64,000 nucleotides of DNA from Hydrogenovibrio sp965140365 (GTDB taxonomy: Bacteria; Pseudomonadota; Gammaproteobacteria; Thiomicrospirales; Thiomicrospiraceae): assembly GCA_965140365.1 (NCBI GenBank), contig OZ223196.1. One strand, written 5' to 3'. Positions 26,409 through 34,239 of the stretch are shown in pieces. A program made the position numbers and the translations under genes. How positions within the stretch are numbered: the stretch's first letter is position 1; each line of letters opens with the position of its first letter. The notes under the pieces were generated by a model, which was given only the letters and a program-made list of their open reading frames with translations, was not told the DNA's origin and searched no databases.

Positions 26409-28190
26409 ATGAGTAAAGTAGTGGATATTCTCATTCCCGATATCGGTGATTTTGCTGAAGTAGACGTCATTGAAGTATTGGTCGCCGCCGGGGACGAAGT
26501 CATTCAGGACGATTCCTTGCTGACTTTGGAATCCGACAAAGCGACCATGGAAATCCCGGCGCCGTTCGCCGGTAAGGTGACCGAAGTCAATATCAACGTC
26601 GGAGACAAGGTTAAGGAAGGTTCCGTCGTCGGGAAAATCGAAATCGCCGACGAAGAAACCGTTTCTTCCAATGTCGAAGAAAGCGTTACACCAGACGAAA
26701 ATCCGGACGAAACCCCTGAAGAAAAAGCCCCGGAAGCGCCAGCGGCCGTCGTCGCCAGCGACTTACCGGAGGCCGACATTCAGTGCGGAGTCTTGGTGCT
26801 GGGCTCCGGCCCGGGCGGTTATACCGCCGCTTTCCGCGCCGCTGATTTGGGCAAAAAAGTGGTGATGATCGAGCGTTATTCCTCCATCGGTGGAGTGTGC
26901 TTGAACGTGGGTTGTATCCCATCCAAAGCCTTGTTGCACATGTCCGTGGTGTTGAACGAAACCCGCGAAATGGGCGCGCACGGCATCACCTTCGCCGAAC
27001 CGGAAATCGACCTTAACAAAATGCGTGATTACAAAGATTCCGTGATCGGCAAGTTGACCGGTGGTTTGGCAGGCCTGGCCAAAGCGCGTAATGTGCAAGT
27101 GGTGCAAGGTTACGGCAAATTCAGCTCCGCCAACACCGTCACGGTCGAACTGGCCGAGGGCGGCACCCAAACCATCGCGTTTGAAAACGCCATTATCGCC
27201 GCCGGTTCCCGCGTGGTGAAACTGCCGTTTATTCCGCATGACGATCCGCGCGTGATGGATTCCACCGATGCGTTGGAACTGGAAGAAGTGCCGAATCGCA
27301 TGTTGGTCATCGGCGGCGGTATTATCGGGCTGGAAATGGCGCAGGTATACGATTCTCTAGGAGCGAATGTCACCATTGTGGAATTGGCCGACAACATCAT
27401 TCCCGGCGCGGATAAAGACATCGTCCGCCCGTTGTTGAAGCAAATCAAAAAGAAATACGAAAACATCTACCTCGGTTCCAAGGTCACCAATGTGGAAGCC
27501 ACGGACGCAGGCTTGGTCGTTTCCTTCGAAGGCAAAGGCTGCCCGGAAACCGATACGTTTGACCGCATTCTGGTCGCCGTCGGTCGTGCACCGAACGGCA
27601 AGTTGATTGACGCCGAAAAAGCCGGTGTCGTCGTCAACGACAGGGGCTTTATCGAAGTGGACGAACGCCAGAAAACCAATGTGGACCACATCTACGCCAT
27701 CGGCGATATCGTCGGGCAACCGATGTTGGCCCACAAAGCCGTGCATGAAGGCAAAGTGGCCGCGGAAGTCATTAACGGCATGCCAAGCGCCTTTACGCCA
27801 ATGGGCATTCCATCCGTCGCCTATACCGACCCGGAAGTCGCTTGGGCCGGTAAAACCGAAGACGAGTTGAAAGCCGAAGGCATCGAATACGAAAAAGGCG
27901 CTTTCCCTTGGGCCGCGTCTGGCCGTAGCTTGAGCTTGGGCCGTGACGAAGGCATGACCAAAGCTCTGTTCTGTGCCGAGACGCATCGCCTGTTAGGCTG
28001 CGGAATCGTCGGCCCGAATGCCGGTGAACTGGTCGCCGAAGCCATGCTCGCCATCGAAATGGGCGCCGACATGCAAGACATCGGTCTCACCATTCATCCG
28101 CACCCAACGCTCAGCGAAACGCTCTGTTTCGCCGCGGAAATGGCGGAAGGTACGATTACGGACTTGATGCCGCCTAAAAAGAAAAAGTGA
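26409..28190 (+). CDS. lpdA: Dihydrolipoamide dehydrogenase with N-terminal lipoyl domain
   Basis: E3 reoxidises dihydrolipoyl groups and reduces NAD. At 593 residues it is about 120 longer than a plain E3, because an N-terminal lipoyl domain (ESDKATME near residue 44) and a Glu/Pro/Ala linker precede the flavoprotein. In the latter the FAD motif GSGPGGYTAAFRAADLG, the redox disulfide CLNVGCIPSK and the C-terminal HPHPTLSE with the catalytic histidine are clear. The chain ends in four lysines. Lipoyl-E3 fusions are known in Neisseria and relatives. It starts 13 bases after aceF. Confidence 0.96.
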   Translation: MSKVVDILIPDIGDFAEVDVIEVLVAAGDEVIQDDSLLTLESDKATMEIPAPFAGKVTEVNINVGDKVKEGSVVGKIEIADEETVSSNVEESVTPDENPDETPEEKAPEAPAAVVASDLPEADIQCGVLVLGSGPGGYTAAFRAADLGKKVVMIERYSSIGGVCLNVGCIPSKALLHMSVVLNETREMGAHGITFAEPEIDLNKMRDYKDSVIGKLTGGLAGLAKARNVQVVQGYGKFSSANTVTVELAEGGTQTIAFENAIIAAGSRVVKLPFIPHDDPRVMDSTDALELEEVPNRMLVIGGGIIGLEMAQVYDSLGANVTIVELADNIIPGADKDIVRPLLKQIKKKYENIYLGSKVTNVEATDAGLVVSFEGKGCPETDTFDRILVAVGRAPNGKLIDAEKAGVVVNDRGFIEVDERQKTNVDHIYAIGDIVGQPMLAHKAVHEGKVAAEVINGMPSAFTPMGIPSVAYTDPEVAWAGKTEDELKAEGIEYEKGAFPWAASGRSLSLGRDEGMTKALFCAETHRLLGCGIVGPNAGELVAEAMLAIEMGADMQDIGLTIHPHPTLSETLCFAAEMAEGTITDLMPPKKKK

Positions 28191-28220
28191 TCTGAAATAG
28201 ATAACTTCTCTTTGTTAATA

Positions 28221-28252
28221 AAAACCCGCACCTTAAAAGTCGCGGGTTTTTT
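28221..28252 (+). terminator. Terminator of the aceEF-lpdA operon
   Basis: AAAACCCGC pairs with GCGGGTTTT across a 12-base loop, followed by TTATTAATTA. Confidence 0.8.
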
Positions 28253-28370
28253 ATTAATTAAAATACTATTATTTTAATGGAGTTTGATTTCAGTGATATT
28301 GGACAGAATCAAAAAAGAGCAAAATACGCTCATTTTAATGGGTGGCTTCAAAGTTTAGAGAGATTAGAAA

Positions 28371-29441
28371 ATGGAGCAGTTTGAAGTGATTCAGGTGCAA
28401 ACCGATCCAAAGTTATTTGATGGAATCCAGTCGATTCTCAATGAGGTAAAACCTTTTATCACTAGCCCATCAACGTTGACCGATCCTTATGAAATATTAT
28501 CCTATCTTCGTGCGCAAAGTGACGAGGGAGTGTTTGTTGGTGCGATGATTGATTTGAATGTCTTTACGACCTTAGTAAAGCTAGGTAACGACCAAGACAT
28601 ACAGGGGCATGACAATGATAAGATTGCTTGCGCCTTAATGTATTTTTTTATTTTGAGCGGCATACCGGTTGAGCCTAATATTGCGCTTTATGAAAGAGCG
28701 CAAAAATCCAGTCATCAGCAGGCACTTGATGAATTAGAATTTTTTAGAAAGGCTGATAATGTTGAACCTGATATCTATGCAGAAATCGCATTGGGACAAA
28801 GAAGTAATTTGCGAGATGCTATAAGAATTCCAAGACCGACCATTGTGAATGAGGTGCCAGATGATGAATTTTCAAAAAAACTGAATCACTGGAAGTTAAA
28901 TTATTTGTATTTAATGAAAGTAGCGGAGATTGAGCGCACTAATGGTTTGTCTGGACAAGAAAAAATCAAAGCATTTATTCAATGGATGCAGAAAGAAATG
29001 CTTTTGAATAATGTAGTCACTCATTTTGTATCCATGTATTTTAGCCCTTCTCGCGAATCTGGAATGCTAAAAGGTATTGGCTCAGATAACCCTGTCAAGT
29101 TAAAAGATGGGATTCAAAATGCCGCTTGGGATTTAACTTATTTGCGTACATGGCAAAATAATTATCGAAGTAACGAACCTCATGATGTTTGGTTATTTTC
29201 AACACGAGATAAAGCCCTGCATAAACTAGCCAATCACTTTTTTATTAAAGAGCTTGATGCGCTTTTTACGCCTTACTGGGATGAGGAAAAGGCTACAGAT
29301 TTATGCAAGTTTTACAAAACGATAGCAGATCAAGTTCATGCCTCTAAAGATAGGGAAAGTCGTAGTCAAATGGTTTTTAATAATCTTGATAGCTTTATTG
29401 CTGAATATGAACAAAAAATTGGTTTGGTCTCGCACTTATAA
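28371..29441 (+). CDS. Hypothetical protein with PIN-like nuclease signature
   Basis: This 356-residue protein is more AT-rich than its neighbours. I do not recognise a named family. However, four acidic positions sit in the order and context of PIN-domain RNases: D61 in GAMIDLNVFT, E108 in PNIALYERA, D254 in NAAWDLTYL, and D280 in FSTRDKAL (the late aspartate of the fold). No antitoxin gene precedes it, unlike typical VapBC loci. It stands alone between the lpdA terminator and a DUF3820 gene in an island of mixed fragments. The function is unknown; a defence or RNA-turnover role is only a guess. Confidence 0.6.
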   Translation: MEQFEVIQVQTDPKLFDGIQSILNEVKPFITSPSTLTDPYEILSYLRAQSDEGVFVGAMIDLNVFTTLVKLGNDQDIQGHDNDKIACALMYFFILSGIPVEPNIALYERAQKSSHQQALDELEFFRKADNVEPDIYAEIALGQRSNLRDAIRIPRPTIVNEVPDDEFSKKLNHWKLNYLYLMKVAEIERTNGLSGQEKIKAFIQWMQKEMLLNNVVTHFVSMYFSPSRESGMLKGIGSDNPVKLKDGIQNAAWDLTYLRTWQNNYRSNEPHDVWLFSTRDKALHKLANHFFIKELDALFTPYWDEEKATDLCKFYKTIADQVHASKDRESRSQMVFNNLDSFIAEYEQKIGLVSHL

Positions 29442-29461
29442 CTAAAGGGGGCAGAACAAAA

Positions 29462-29482
29462 GGGGGCAGACTCGATTGATTT
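29462..29482 (+). repeat. Short dispersed repeat, copy 1
   Basis: The sequence GGGGGCAGACTCGATTGATTT. A partial copy of its left half (AGGGGGCAGA) stands directly before it near 29445. Related copies are at 30186-30206 and 30997-31017. Confidence 0.6.
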
Positions 29483-29498
29483 TTTTATACTTTAACTT

Positions 29499-29711
29499 AT
29501 GAATCCAGAGAACCTAAAAAAACTCGTTGAAGTCACGATGCCTTACGGAAAATACAAAGGGCGGATTATTGCGGATTTGCCAGGAAATTACCTGAATTGG
29601 TTTGCGCGTGAGGGCTTTCCATCGGGTAATTTAGGGCAGTTATTGGCGCTTATGCATGAGTTGGATCACAATGGTTTAAAGCACTTACTTGATCCGTTAA
29701 GAAAATCATAA
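29499..29711 (+). CDS. DUF3820 family protein
   Basis: This is a 70-residue cytoplasmic protein. The family core is visible as MPYGKYKGRIIADLPGNYL followed by NWFAREGFPSGNLGQLLALMHEL, which is typical of DUF3820 (described as a putative quorum-sensing-regulated virulence factor, or related to the SF2 helicase accessory fold). No activity is established. The ATG at 29499 follows directly on the first dispersed repeat, with no obvious strong ribosome site. Confidence 0.8.
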   Translation: MNPENLKKLVEVTMPYGKYKGRIIADLPGNYLNWFAREGFPSGNLGQLLALMHELDHNGLKHLLDPLRKS

Positions 29712-29767
29712 ATCTACCAGGTAGGGAGTGCTCTTGTCACGTGTGTTTCGACTAGAATGAAGAATAT

Positions 29768-30121
29768 ATGATTAATTTTTCAAACTTACTCCGCGCCTGG
29801 AATACCCAAGACGACTTTAAACGTGTTTTAAACATGGAATTGCAGCAGTTAGATAGATCACAACTGCCTTTGCAACAAGGGTTGGCGGTGAGCAGTCGTG
29901 TGGCGGATAGTGACATCAGTTTTATGCTGCTCAAAGCTGAGGAAACCGAACAAGCTTTGTTTTTGACCATTTTGGTGTTTTATAGCGGTATTGTGGTAGG
30001 TGACTGTTGCGCAGACGACCCGACGCCTGTTTGCGAACAACCTGAGCAATGCACCCTCAGATTGACCATTCATAAGCCTGATGGGGAAGCCAACGTTACC
30101 TTGCTTGCCGAAGATGAATAA
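29768..30121 (+). CDS. Conserved hypothetical protein, small CCADDPTP-motif family
   Basis: This 117-residue protein begins MINFSNLLRAWN and contains VVGDCCADDPTPVCEQPEQC, a cysteine-rich stretch resembling a conserved family of gammaproteobacterial proteins of unknown function. It has no signal peptide or membrane segment. Codon usage is closer to the backbone than that of the preceding hypothetical gene. It is flanked by the dispersed repeats of the scrap island. I assign no function. Confidence 0.7.
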   Translation: MINFSNLLRAWNTQDDFKRVLNMELQQLDRSQLPLQQGLAVSSRVADSDISFMLLKAEETEQALFLTILVFYSGIVVGDCCADDPTPVCEQPEQCTLRLTIHKPDGEANVTLLAEDE

Positions 30122-30181
30122 TCAGGACAGAACTTAAAATTTTTAAGTTATTGAAAAAAGTTCAATCAATGTAGGCTCAAT

Positions 30182-30255
30182 CAATGGGGGTCAGCTCGAT
30201 TGATTTAGCGCTTCGTTCGCCGATATTAAAAACGACCAGGCCTGGTCGTTTTGTG
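30182..30255 (+). repeat. About 70-bp direct repeat, copy A, ending in a terminator
   Basis: It starts CAATGGGGGTCAGCTCGATT and runs through CGTTCGCCGATATT into a CCAGGCCTGG terminator (stem about 30228-30252). Copy B at 30994-31066 has the same order with scattered mismatches. Its left part contains the dispersed repeat seen at 29462. Confidence 0.75.
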
Positions 30256-30313
30256 TATTTGGGTTCGCAAAGAAAGATAGTGTTTATTGGCGTATGGAAT
30301 GCTCTGAGAATCG

Positions 30314-30526
30314 TTGCACATGATAGCCGCTCCCAACCAAGGAGTGAAACGAGAAGTGTTTCCTGACATCGAGATGTTTTACAATCCGAAACGTGGGCAT
30401 ACCTTTCGTGCCCGTATCTCACCAGTGGAGTTTGCAAAGCGGTATGTTGAGAATCAAAAAAGTGGCCAGAAACTCAGCCTTTACCATAACGATTTAATCG
30501 AAGGTGTTTTGTGCGATATTTATTAA
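30314..30526 (+). pseudogene. Remnant of an IS3-family transposase (OrfB C-terminus)
   Basis: The 70-codon frame encodes DIEMFYNPKRGHTF followed by ISPVEFAKRYVENQK. This matches the C-terminal end of IS3-family integrases, where the pattern is IE.FYN..R.H....Y.SP.EFE. The DDE catalytic core is missing and no inverted repeats or OrfA are seen, so the element is decayed. The part from about 30341 to 30480 carries the similarity. It lies between the two copies of the 70-bp repeat. Confidence 0.75.
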
Positions 30527-30990
30527 TACTTTTTTCCAGTGTTGTCATATCAGGGTGTGTCGGAGATTCTGAACAGGGCATCTCGAACCAGGAAGTTTCA
30601 GACGGCACTTCTGTTGATTCAAGAGGGGAACTGCTTGGAACGGATTCTGATAACAATGGCGTTAGAGATGACATTGATTCGTACATTTTAGACAATTATT
30701 CCGAACCTAAAAGAGATGCAGTGAGACAGGTTGCCCGGGCTTTTCAAAATGTTCTTACCGTCGATAGATTTGACACTGAGGCTCTAGATCAAGCAAGCTC
30801 AGACCAATTTAAAGCCATTGTTTGCGCTACAGAAGTATATGGTTCTGATAGGGCTGGAGCTTTCAAAATGATAGAGGTAATGGAAGCCCTAACAACGAAC
30901 TCTCAGGAAAGGTTGTCGGCCTATATTGATTACACATCAGCCAGAAGCGGTAGTGTTTCATCTTACCCTGAAGGGGGTACCTGTGAATAA
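30511..30990 (+). CDS. Putative lipoprotein with a calcium-binding-like loop
   Basis: This 159-residue protein is exported by a lipoprotein signal peptide (GTG start, MRYLLILFSSVVISGC, lipobox cysteine at 16). The mature part has a D-x-D-x-N-G loop, TDSDNNGVRDDID, near residues 44-56. This resembles the calcium-binding loops of thrombospondin type 3 or dockerin-like repeats. The rest has no recognisable domain. The start overlaps the end of the IS3 remnant by 16 bases. Homologues often occur in variable regions, but that is family-level recollection only. Confidence 0.65.
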   Translation: MRYLLILFSSVVISGCVGDSEQGISNQEVSDGTSVDSRGELLGTDSDNNGVRDDIDSYILDNYSEPKRDAVRQVARAFQNVLTVDRFDTEALDQASSDQFKAIVCATEVYGSDRAGAFKMIEVMEALTTNSQERLSAYIDYTSARSGSVSSYPEGGTCE

Positions 30991-30993
30991 AAC

Positions 30994-31066
30994 CAATGGG
31001 TCAGGCTCGATTGATTTGGCACTCCGTTAGCCGATATTCAAAACGACCAGGCCTGGTTATTTTGGG
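30994..31066 (+). repeat. About 70-bp direct repeat, copy B
   Basis: It matches copy A (30182-30255) from CAATGGG through TCGATTGATTTGGC and CGATATT to the CCAGGCCTGG core at 31047-31056. The right arm of the terminator stem has decayed (GGTTATTTT instead of GGTCGTTTT). Together the two copies bracket the IS3 remnant and the lipoprotein gene. Confidence 0.75.
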
Positions 31067-31073
31067 TACATGA

Positions 31074-31098
31074 AAAAGCCCGCTATATGCGGGCTTAT
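31074..31098 (-). terminator. Terminator of the substrate-binding protein gene
   Basis: Read on the minus strand, AAGCCCGC pairs with GCGGGCTT across ATATA, followed by TTTTT. It lies 45 bases past the stop at 31143. Confidence 0.75.
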
Positions 31099-31142
31099 TG
31101 TTAGACCGGCGTTGGTTGCTCTGATTTTATTAATGGTTTCCG

Positions 31143-32399
31143 TTAGATGGATACGACTTCTTGGCGTGTTTCCGGGTGTTCCGGGTCCATATCTTTGATT
31201 AAATCCCAACCATTGAATTTGTCCATGGCTTGTTTAACATAGGCATATTCCACCAAATCGTTGGTGACAAAATCACTGTCTAAATTGTTTAAAAATGTCT
31301 TGTCGCCGCTAACCAACGTGGTTTTCAATTCATCAACAATCAGTTTCGTGGCTGATGGATACGGCCAGGGGTTAAAGTCAATACGTTTACCACTCCATTC
31401 TGGATGCTTGATGGCATCGGGCGTTTCATAATGGCTTGGATCATAATCCGTCATGGCTTTCAGGACGACATCTGCCTTCATCGGCAAATAACGTTTGCCT
31501 TCACGAGAAAGCATTTTTGCGACCTCTTCTTTATTTTGTTGCGCATATAGTTCGGCACGAACAATCGCATTCGTGACCTTTTGAGACCATTCCGGACGTT
31601 CTTTGGTATCTTTTTCATGCATGCATACAACACAACATGGATGGTTTTTCCAAATATCACCTGTGAAGCGCAACATTTTCGCACCGGCAAGCATTTCTCC
31701 CGCGGCATTAAAAGGTTCTGCAACAATATAGGCATCAATTTTTTTCGCCGCCAGGGCAGGGGGCATATCTGGCGGTGGCATGATTTGTAGGTTCACCTGG
31801 TTGGGTTTCAATGGTTTTTGTTGGGCCTGAATCACCGGTTCCAAGCCGGCATTTTTTAAGGCCATTTGTAAAATAACATTGTGCATTGAATACCAGTATG
31901 GAACGGCAACTTGTTTTCCGCCCATTTGTTCAAATTCGGTGATTCCGGTGTGTTTTCCGACCACCATGCCGGAACCGTTGGTGTGCGCCCAGGCCGTGAT
32001 TTTGACTGGAAAGTTATTGTTATATCGCATCCAAACCGGAATGGGCTTTAAAAAATGAACCAAATTAAACTTACCGGCGGCAAAGCCTTCAATTAAAGGA
32101 GACCAGCCCCGGATTAATGTCGGCTTTTCAGCTTTTAATCCTTCTTCTTCAAAAAAGCCCATGCCATGAGCCACTAATAACGCTGTTGCATCGGTAATCG
32201 GTAAATACCCAATTCTAACCACCTCATCCTTGGGAGGTGTTATATCCGCTAGCGCGTTGCCCGGCAAACTCATCGCCGCGGCTAAACCACCGGCGGTGGC
32301 CATGGAATCCAAAATAAATTCACGGCGTCCTTTTTCAGCATTAAACATATAATCGAAATCCGAGATATCATCATTCCAATCAAATTTGTTGTCAGTCAT
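31143..32399 (-). CDS. Orphan ABC transporter substrate-binding protein (CmpA/NrtA/SsuA-like), Tat-exported
   Basis: This 418-residue periplasmic-binding-protein-like chain belongs to the NMT1/NrtA group, which captures nitrate, bicarbonate, sulfonates or similar small anions. A twin-arginine motif GRREFIL lies near residue 29, followed by a hydrophobic stretch ending ALA. The motif KNHPCCVVCMHE near 245 and the surrounding region are typical of NrtA/CmpA-type proteins. The expected permease and ATPase genes are not next to it. A ribosome site TTAGGAG sits five bases before ATG 32399. A 20-bp palindrome stands about 255 bases upstream. The substrate is unknown. Confidence 0.8.
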   Translation of the reverse strand: MTDNKFDWNDDISDFDYMFNAEKGRREFILDSMATAGGLAAAMSLPGNALADITPPKDEVVRIGYLPITDATALLVAHGMGFFEEEGLKAEKPTLIRGWSPLIEGFAAGKFNLVHFLKPIPVWMRYNNNFPVKITAWAHTNGSGMVVGKHTGITEFEQMGGKQVAVPYWYSMHNVILQMALKNAGLEPVIQAQQKPLKPNQVNLQIMPPPDMPPALAAKKIDAYIVAEPFNAAGEMLAGAKMLRFTGDIWKNHPCCVVCMHEKDTKERPEWSQKVTNAIVRAELYAQQNKEEVAKMLSREGKRYLPMKADVVLKAMTDYDPSHYETPDAIKHPEWSGKRIDFNPWPYPSATKLIVDELKTTLVSGDKTFLNNLDSDFVTNDLVEYAYVKQAMDKFNGWDLIKDMDPEHPETRQEVVSI

Positions 32400-32817
32400 A
32401 AAAACTCCTAAAAATTAGTAAAGTAAAACTTACACATCACTCCGCGTTGAGAGATGGCCTCTCTGAATGTTGTCTGGCCATGCGGCTTTGCATTTAGGAC
32501 GTTAAAATTACCGTTAACTGTTTTTCAGTTGAAAGGGCGACTAGGCGCTATTTATTTGGATGTTTTGTTCATAAACGGTTATGGGCTTGCTTGGGTAGAG
32601 TTTCCTTTTATCGCTTGTGTTGTGAACAACTCTTAGAGAATACCTAGTTATTATGTAATGTTATAACATTACACATACCATTTATGGTTTTTATAACCTT
32701 TTCAATAGGTTGCCAGATAAAGGCAGTGTTTTTACTAAAATTTTTGCTATTAATTAAGTGACATTTGACAACAAAGGTGTGCAATTTGTTGATCTTTAGT
32801 TACAAATTCTGGAGATA
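32400..32817. other. Long non-coding gap upstream of the substrate-binding protein gene
   Basis: It holds no convincing gene; a 60-codon plus-strand frame near 32454 lacks a ribosome site. Its distinct content is a cluster of inverted repeats between 32654 and 32715, including a perfect 20-bp palindrome, then ACCAT/ATGGT and GGTT/AACC pairs. Confidence 0.6.
32654..32673. promoter_or_regulatory. Perfect 20-bp palindrome, candidate operator
   Basis: TGTAATGTTATAACATTACA is identical to its own reverse complement. Its length and symmetry fit a dimeric repressor or LysR-type site controlling the leftward substrate-binding protein gene. No regulator gene lies nearby, so the binding protein is unknown. 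Confidence 0.5.
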
Positions 32818-32856
32818 ACGATTACGGACTTGGTGCCACCTAAGAAAAAGAAATAA
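32818..32856 (+). pseudogene. Diverged duplicate of the lpdA 3' end
   Basis: These 39 bases encode T-I-T-D-L-V-P-P-K-K-K-K-stop, the same as the end of lpdA (28152-28190) except for one Met-to-Val change. Of 39 bases 32 match. Five of the seven differences are synonymous third-position changes, and one changes TGA to TAA. A terminator similar in kind to that of lpdA follows. It has no start codon and is not a gene. Confidence 0.85.
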
Positions 32857-32879
32857 CTAGGCCTGATTATTTTTAAAAC

Positions 32880-32904
32880 AAAACCCGCATAAGCGGGTTT
32901 TTTG
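32880..32904. terminator. Terminator after the lpdA-tail remnant, also facing the OYE gene
   Basis: AAAACCCGC pairs with GCGGGTTTT across ATAA, followed by TT. It lies 17 bases beyond the stop of the leftward ene-reductase gene. Confidence 0.8.
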
Positions 32905-32920
32905 ATTCCGTGATGGATGA

Positions 32921-33997
32921 TTAGCCATTCATAAACGGGTAATCTGTGTAGCCTTTTTCATCACTGGTGTAGAAGGTATCTTGATCTGGAGTATTCAATT
33001 CAGCGCCCGCTTTGATGCGTGCCGGTAAATCCGGGTTGGCGAGGAAGCCGGTGCCAAAGGCCACCGAGTCTGCCAGCCCTTGCTCAATCACATCTGCGGC
33101 TTCTTTGGCGGTGTAACCCATATTGACCATTAAGTGGCCTTGAAAATGTTCCCGCGCGACCGGAAGAATATCCGCTTGTTGTTGGCCGAAAAAGTCCGCG
33201 CGCATGACATGAAGATAAGCCAAGTTGAATGAGTTGAGGTGTTTGGCCAGGAAAGCCATCCAGTTGACCGGGTCGCTGTCTTTCATGCTGTTAAAGCTGT
33301 TGAGCGGGGATAAACGTAACCCGACCTTGTCGCTGCCGATTTCGTCGGTCACGGCTTGCAATATTTCGGTCAAAAATCGGGCGCGATTTTCCAGTGAACC
33401 GCCGTATTCATCGGTTCTTTGATTGGCGCTGTCTCGCAGGAATTGGTCAATCAAATAGCCATTGGCACCGTGGACTTCCACGCCGTCAAACCCGGCTTCA
33501 ATGGCATTGGCCGCGCCTTGACGGAAGTCATTCACAATCTCGGCAATTTCGGCTTTGGTCAGTTCGTGGGCCACTGTGTAAGGTTTTTTGCCTTCCGGCG
33601 TGTGGGTTTCATCATCAATGGCCAGAGCGCTGGCACTAACGGCTTCTTTGCCGTTGTTGAGCAATGGGTGGGCGGCACGACCGGCATGCCAGATTTGCAG
33701 AAAGATTTTGCCATCGGCTTGATGCACCGCGTCGGTGGTTTTTTTCCAGCCATCGATTTGTGCTTGCGAGTAAATGCCAGGGTCATTACCAAACGCGGAC
33801 GTCTGCAGGGTGACCATGGTGCATTCGCTGATAATCAATCCGGCGCTGGCTCTTTGCGAGTAGTATTCCGCCATTAAGTCGTTCGGTAAATGATCGATGG
33901 CACGGCATCGTGTCAAAGGTGCCATGATAAAACGGTTGGCTAAGGTCAAGTGGCCCAGTTGAACGGGCTGAAATAACGCAGCGGTATCTGTGGACAT
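32921..33997 (-). CDS. Old yellow enzyme family alkene reductase (NemA-like)
   Basis: This FMN-dependent enzyme reduces activated C=C bonds with NAD(P)H and may act on nitro compounds or quinones. I take ATG 33997, preceded by AAGGAAC, giving 358 residues that begin MSTDTAALFQPVQLG; an upstream ATG at 34039 adds an unconserved tail. Visible family features are the FMN-site ANRFIMAPLTRCRA, the substrate-binding pair H-x-x-N in VEVHGANGYLIDQFLRD, and the tail MGYTAKEAADVIEQGLADSVAFGTGFLANPDL. The neighbours give no pathway. Confidence 0.92.
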   Translation of the reverse strand: MSTDTAALFQPVQLGHLTLANRFIMAPLTRCRAIDHLPNDLMAEYYSQRASAGLIISECTMVTLQTSAFGNDPGIYSQAQIDGWKKTTDAVHQADGKIFLQIWHAGRAAHPLLNNGKEAVSASALAIDDETHTPEGKKPYTVAHELTKAEIAEIVNDFRQGAANAIEAGFDGVEVHGANGYLIDQFLRDSANQRTDEYGGSLENRARFLTEILQAVTDEIGSDKVGLRLSPLNSFNSMKDSDPVNWMAFLAKHLNSFNLAYLHVMRADFFGQQQADILPVAREHFQGHLMVNMGYTAKEAADVIEQGLADSVAFGTGFLANPDLPARIKAGAELNTPDQDTFYTSDEKGYTDYPFMNG

Positions 33998-34239
33998 GGT
34001 TTGTTCCTTAATTGTTGACTGAAAATAGGTGACGATCATTCGGATAATTCGATTAAGCTATTCTAAAACCATTTGACCGAATCGTTTTTGCCATTTGAGC
34101 AAAACACAGTTCAGTAAAGTATTAAAACCCCATTAAAATCCTATTAACGTTCAAGGGGTAGATTTGATTGCTTGAGCACTTTATTTGGAAATTACGGATA
34201 CATTCAGGTTAAATATCATAAACGATATGAGAGACCTTT

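Noticed and set aside
32454..32636. A 60-codon plus-strand frame upstream of the substrate-binding protein gene
   Set aside because: No ribosome site, no recognisable features, and it sits in a regulatory-looking gap.
28152..32856. The lpdA-tail repeat as an attachment site of an integrase-type island
   Set aside because: The two copies differ at seven of 39 bases, mostly at third codon positions, and no integrase gene lies between them. Homologous exchange or duplication explains it better.
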